Below, in pieces: positions 29,901 through 31,673 of a stretch of DNA of 31,673 bases. Location of the stretch: contig BMAT01002734.1 in assembly GCA_019649035.1 (NCBI GenBank), positions 118,362-150,034 on the forward strand, in the 5' to 3' direction. The translations under genes were made by a program, and so were the position numbers. The notes beneath the pieces were generated by a model that saw nothing but the letters and a program-made list of their open reading frames with translations, was not told the DNA's origin and searched no databases. The stretch comes from Elysia marginata (taxonomy: Eukaryota; Mollusca; Gastropoda; Plakobranchidae). Position 1 is the first letter of the stretch; each line of letters opens with the position of its first letter.

Positions 29901-31229
29901 AGCAAACTTCTGTTACGAAGATAGACTAAAAGCTCTTGACCTTCCAGGTCTTATATACGGGCGCCTTACAGGTGATCTAGTAGAGGCCTATAAGCTCGTT
30001 AACGTACTATATAATGTAAATGTGGAAGATTATCTCCCGCTTAGTTAAGAGACAAGAACAAGAGGCCACTATTCTGCTACAGATTCACTAAACAAGTCTG
30101 TCGCCTTGGTGTTAGAGAAAAAAAAATCTTTGGCTTAAGGGTAACTAATACATAGTTTGCCACAAAGTACGGTTACTGCATCCAAGAAAAGCATCGATGA
30201 ACTAGGTACTACAGATACAGCATCAACTTCTAACTACATCCAGTGCTTCAATCCTCGTGAGGTGATCGGGATTGAAAACCTCAAGATCATTGACGGGCCT
30301 AGGGTTATCACCTATGGATATTCTTGTATTCTTGTATACCTAGCTCTAAATCTAGATTATTTAAAATGATTTCTAGAATAATAAGTAAGTCAAATTTTGA
30401 GACTCTTGGTCTAGATTCTAGATTTAGGTATAACCTAAATTCTACATAATTCCACAATTGAAGCGGGAAAAACTGTTTTGTTTATGTGTTTCTGCCTGAA
30501 GATCTGATGTTTATAAAAGATGTCCTCTCCGAACAGACGAGTTTTAGTTTAGCTGTCTCATTTTGCGAAAGTTGACCATCAAACTTTCAAACGCTTAACT
30601 AAATGCGTATTAATCAATTAATCATTAATGCATTGATATAAGCTAGTTATTGGTCCCTTTTTTAAATTACGCAATCATTTTATTAAATGCTGAGGGCCTC
30701 AAAAGATAATAATGTATTACTTGTAGATTAAACATTGATGACCATGACATAAATGGCTTTCATCAGTTCTTTCAGTTAATTGCTAAACCTCCTCTAGTTG
30801 ACTCCTAACCTATCTCCCACCTTTTGAACTTAAACTCAAGACGTTTAGGGAAGTCTAACTCATCGATTACTAGTAGGCTATCAATCCCCTATCAATAGAA
30901 AATATTTTTTTTAATTTTAGACTAAAAAATTGCCATACCTGATTTTGCAAGGGAAATAACCTTTATCGTTTACATTACCAGTGCATGTATTTCGTGGTTT
31001 TATCTCTTTGACCGTCCCCTGGCCTTAAAATTAACGTCAACACCACAACCACCCTCCCGGAGCGAAGTGTTTAAGTCATAAAGTCCATTACCCTCTCAGG
31101 AAGAGGCAAGCGAGCCACAGCCAGACAGCTACAAGAAGAAGGCAGGACAACGGAGCAGCCAGCATCATCCAGCCCAGGAACGTTAGGCCATACTCGCCAG
31201 CGTCACTGGCACCGCTCTTGTTGAAAAAC
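22958..31229 (-). CDS. SLC13: SLC13 family Na+/dicarboxylate (citrate) cotransporter, 3' part, 8 exons
   Basis: Seen: eight exons at 31229-31092, 29536-29453, 28728-28624, 28224-28121, 26565-26435, 25368-25207, 24138-24001 and 23113-22958, all GT..AG and in phase, giving 338 residues and a TAA stop. Known: SLC13A2/A3/A5 are plasma-membrane symporters that import succinate, citrate or related dicarboxylates with Na+. INDY is the fly relative. Family marks visible: LPWGVIILLGGGFALAKAC, the second Ser-Asn-Thr substrate/Na+ motif in TEITSNTATATLLMPI, and TSFAFMMPVATPPNAIVF, which fits the sodium:sulfate symporter signature as I remember it. The C-terminal Asn-Asn-Ser sequon is where the family is usually glycosylated. 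About 220-250 N-terminal residues, including the first SNT motif, should lie right of the window. Sulfate-type members (A1/A4) are less likely, but the exact substrate cannot be told. Confidence 0.93.
23300..23731 (+). repeat. interspersed repeat A, copy 3 (longest)
   Basis: About 430 bp, from TCTCGCATTCTATACAAATG through TTAGATATTGACGCTAAAAC, GGTTGCTAAGGCCTCAATAT, ATGCATGATAGAGCTTTTCT and CTGTGATACCAATATCTGAC to ACTCATTTGGACTGGTTGCA. It lies in the last SLC13 intron. Neither terminal inverted repeats nor a poly(A) tail is evident. Confidence 0.88.
23779..23935. repeat. pyrimidine-rich tract
   Basis: A non-repetitive C/T run (for example CTCTTTCTCCCCCTTCTCCT) between repeat A copy 3 and the 24001 splice donor. 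On the transcript it is purine-rich, so it is not a branch-site tract for the SLC13 gene. Confidence 0.8.
24001..24138 (-). CDS. SLC13: SLC13 exon (symporter signature)
   Basis: A 46-codon exon coding AVKLKVNPLYLMSSSALS, then TSFAFMMPVATPPNAIVF and SHGRLTIPDM. It has the NPLY(L/I)M, PVxxPPNAIVF and GHL..DM elements of the family. The acceptor is TTCTAATAG|GCT and the donor GACATG|GTAAAA. A long polypurine microsatellite lies 90 bp upstream in the preceding intron. Confidence 0.95.
24230..24342. repeat. (C)n then (TCTG/TCTC/TTTC)n microsatellite
   Basis: A run of twelve C is followed by about 100 bp of TCTG, TC and TTTC repeats. It lies about 90 bp from the SLC13 exon at 24138-24001, on the intron side, and is purine-rich in the transcript. 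Confidence 0.95.
24893..25125 (+). repeat. 41-44 bp tandem array, about 5.4 units
   Basis: Units start at 24893, 24935, 24976, 25020, 25063 and 25107. A typical unit reads ATTGCCCCAATCTGGCATTG then CCCAGGTAAATATACGGTGT. Each has two paired elements (ATTGCCCC and ATTGCCCAGG). It lies in an SLC13 intron and makes a 166-codon plus-strand open frame that I do not regard as a gene. Confidence 0.9.
25207..25368 (-). CDS. SLC13: SLC13 exon (second SNT motif)
   Basis: A 54-codon exon coding ESGLSELVGSKL, then LDPWVLNLIICIVVAMATE and ITSNTATATLLMPIMAEL. ESGLS...G precedes the helix pair carrying the SNT motif that coordinates Na+ and the substrate carboxylate. The acceptor is CTCCCCAG|GAA and the donor GAGTTG|GTGAGC. 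Confidence 0.95.
26037..26235. repeat. imperfect (AAT/GAT)n microsatellite
   Basis: About 200 bp of AATAATAAT, GATAATGAT and similar triplets. It gives spurious Ile/Met-rich frames on both strands. It lies in an SLC13 intron, 200 bp from the exon at 26435-26565. Confidence 0.95.
26435..26565 (-). CDS. SLC13: SLC13 exon (glycine motif)
   Basis: Codes DLTKDTAGTGSYQPLLTWHA, then VEDRLPWGVIILLGGGFALA and KACK. LLTW...(L)PWGxxxLLGGGFALAxGC is one of the most conserved SLC13 segments. The acceptor is GTCATCAG|AT and the donor TGCAAG|GTATAC. Confidence 0.95.
26919..27057. repeat. compound (ACT)n-(AAT)n microsatellite
   Basis: About 13 ACT/CTA units followed directly by about 30 AAT/ATA-type units with few interruptions. 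Poly-Thr/Asn/Ile/Leu/Val frames over it are artefacts. Confidence 0.97.
27121..27735 (+). other. GC-richer island in an SLC13 intron with broken plus-strand frames
   Basis: It is clearly less AT-rich than its surroundings, with two unlinked open frames: one reads LRVEPRRRQIEGQTVISTQD, the other RLGNAIDRSKAHQSKLWHNI. Between them, an ATG at 27405 opens MVRECCVGTSDIDGHNFLVS, faintly like the start of a THAP zinc finger (MVxxCxVxxC...HxFP) but without the second CxxC. Possibly a degraded transposon. Not a supported gene. Confidence 0.3.
28121..28224 (-). CDS. SLC13: SLC13 exon
   Basis: Codes KYVSDATAAMLVAVLFFVLP, then KERPNLFCIRPNTFE. The SDAT(A/V)A and LLFFxLP elements are family-conserved. 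The true donor is TTCGAAG|GTATAC. Reading on past it into the intron gives only non-conserved residues. Confidence 0.92.
28624..28728 (-). CDS. SLC13: SLC13 exon
   Basis: Codes RFAEIMTSILFGLLVILWIS, then RDPKFITGWSALFQE. It matches the family's (F/Y)xEIxxxxLFxxMALLWFxRDPGFxPGWSxLF, one membrane helix and its conserved exit. The acceptor is CATTTCAG|ATT and the donor GAAAA|GTAGGC. Confidence 0.92.
29453..29536 (-). CDS. SLC13: SLC13 exon
   Basis: An 84-nt exon coding CCRKNLRQMAAVKRVILREL, then VGLGPV and part of Arg. This is the basic cytosolic loop followed by the conserved LGP that precedes FAEI. The acceptor is AATTATCAG|GG and the donor GTGAG|GTAAGT. Confidence 0.88.
29537..31091. other. 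SLC13 intron
   Basis: A 1.55-kb intron holding the LINE tail fragment (29905-30215) and CTAG-rich motifs around 29848-29882 and 30335-30427. The rest (30430-31091) is AT-rich with nothing recognised. Confidence 0.6.
29905..30215 (+). mobile_element. LINE reverse transcriptase C-terminal tail, decayed fragment
   Basis: The plus strand reads CYEDRLKALDLPGLIYGRL, then TGDLVEAYKLVNVLYN and DYLPLS before a TAA. TRTRGHYSATDSLNKS follows, then (after shifts) LRVTN and LPQSTVTASKKSIDEL. This is the typical tail of CR1/Jockey-type elements (YExRLxxLxLPSLxxRRxRGDxIExYKI...TRGHS..L...R...N.WN.LP). Stops and shifts make it non-functional. It lies in an SLC13 intron, antisense to the gene. Confidence 0.75.
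31092..31229 (-). CDS. SLC13: SLC13 exon (first in window)
   Basis: Codes FFNKSGASDAGEYGLTFLGW, then a membrane helix MMLAAPLSCLLLVAVWLWLA and CLFLRG. It matches the family's FNxxxP...NFGSWFxFAFP..LLLLLWLWLQxLFLGF segment. The acceptor is CATACCAG|G and the donor GAGAGG|GTAATG. It starts with one carried-over base, so an upstream exon exists. Confidence 0.9.
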
Positions 31230-31673
31230 CTGGTATGGACCGACGGAAAGAGAGAACTTATAAAAGCATCGTCTAAGTCTGGAGCTAAAGCTTTAAACAC
31301 AGTAAAGTGTAAATTAAATTAAGAAAATGGGTGCATTTTTAAAGTATATATTTCATGTGTTCAAAGAGATCATCAGGGTATAATTTAGTAGTAATTTAGT
31401 TCGGTTTTTTTGTAGCTGGCAACGATCAGACTTAAATGTTTCTTGGAAGTAAAAAAAACTGAACAACATAAAATTTAAAAAAAAGCACTGGCATGAAATT
31501 AAAAACAGCAACACACCAACACCAAAACAGCATGTTCCGGACCAGACCATTTGCAAATAAACATATGTTAATTGCACTTTGCTCATCTGACAAGACGGGT
31601 GATACTTTCGTAGAGAATGTCTTTATAATAAGTTTTTCTTTCTTAAAGTAATAAAAATGTAGAAGTTAGCCCA
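31230..31673. other. SLC13 intron, right edge
   Basis: AT-rich. The upstream exon with the GGTGTLTGT-type segment and first SNT motif expected for this family is not here, so this is intron running off the window. Confidence 0.6.

Noticed and set aside
1..31673. CRISPR arrays, prokaryotic operons, integrons
   Set aside because: The DNA is plainly animal, with spliced genes. The tandem arrays lack unique regular spacers.

Overview
This window is animal nuclear DNA. Both recognisable protein genes are split into short exons by GT..AG introns, the non-coding DNA is AT-rich, and there are many simple repeats, minisatellites and decayed transposable elements. The proteins are clearly bilaterian. 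A lophotrochozoan, plausibly a gastropod mollusc, is my inference from overall style (invertebrate-like Mondo and SLC13 proteins, CTAG/AGATCT-rich motif clusters) and is not proven by the sequence.

Two genes lie in tandem on the minus strand. At 432-14875 is the 5' part of a Mondo gene (MondoA/MLXIP, the sugar-phosphate-responsive bHLH-zip partner of Mlx). I rebuilt eleven coding exons whose reading phases all join without conflict, giving 1069 codons from the start ATG. They cover the conserved N-terminal Mondo regions and a long Q/P/S-rich central linker. The bHLH-zip and C-terminal dimerisation region are not in the window and should lie left of base 1. At 22958-31229 is the 3' part of an SLC13 gene (Na+-coupled dicarboxylate/citrate transporter of the SLC13A2/A3/A5 (NaDC/NaCT) group, related to INDY). 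Eight exons encode the last 338 residues and the stop. The N-terminal part should lie right of the window.

The roughly 8 kb between the genes (14.9-22.95 kb) holds a probable promoter stretch for the Mondo gene, a directly duplicated block of about 430 bp (16.74-17.68 kb), purine-rich and GACA/GAGA tracts, an old 30-36 bp tandem array (19.0-19.4 kb), and a heavily decayed non-LTR retrotransposon (about 20.8-22.48 kb, minus strand) whose reverse transcriptase can still be followed block by block.

The introns carry an apparently unnamed interspersed repeat (three copies at 4.4, 7.0-7.4 and 23.3-23.7 kb), a 451-bp element with terminal inverted repeats and a pair of GC-rich palindromes (10.8-11.3 kb), a 33-bp minisatellite (2.5 kb), a 41-44 bp tandem array (24.9-25.1 kb), compound microsatellites, and a second LINE fragment (29.9-30.2 kb). 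Two Mondo 3' splice sites lie inside small local duplications that copy the acceptor. I found no RNA gene, CRISPR array or prokaryote-like operon. The nearest things to undescribed here are the repeat families and the duplicated acceptors, not a new protein system.
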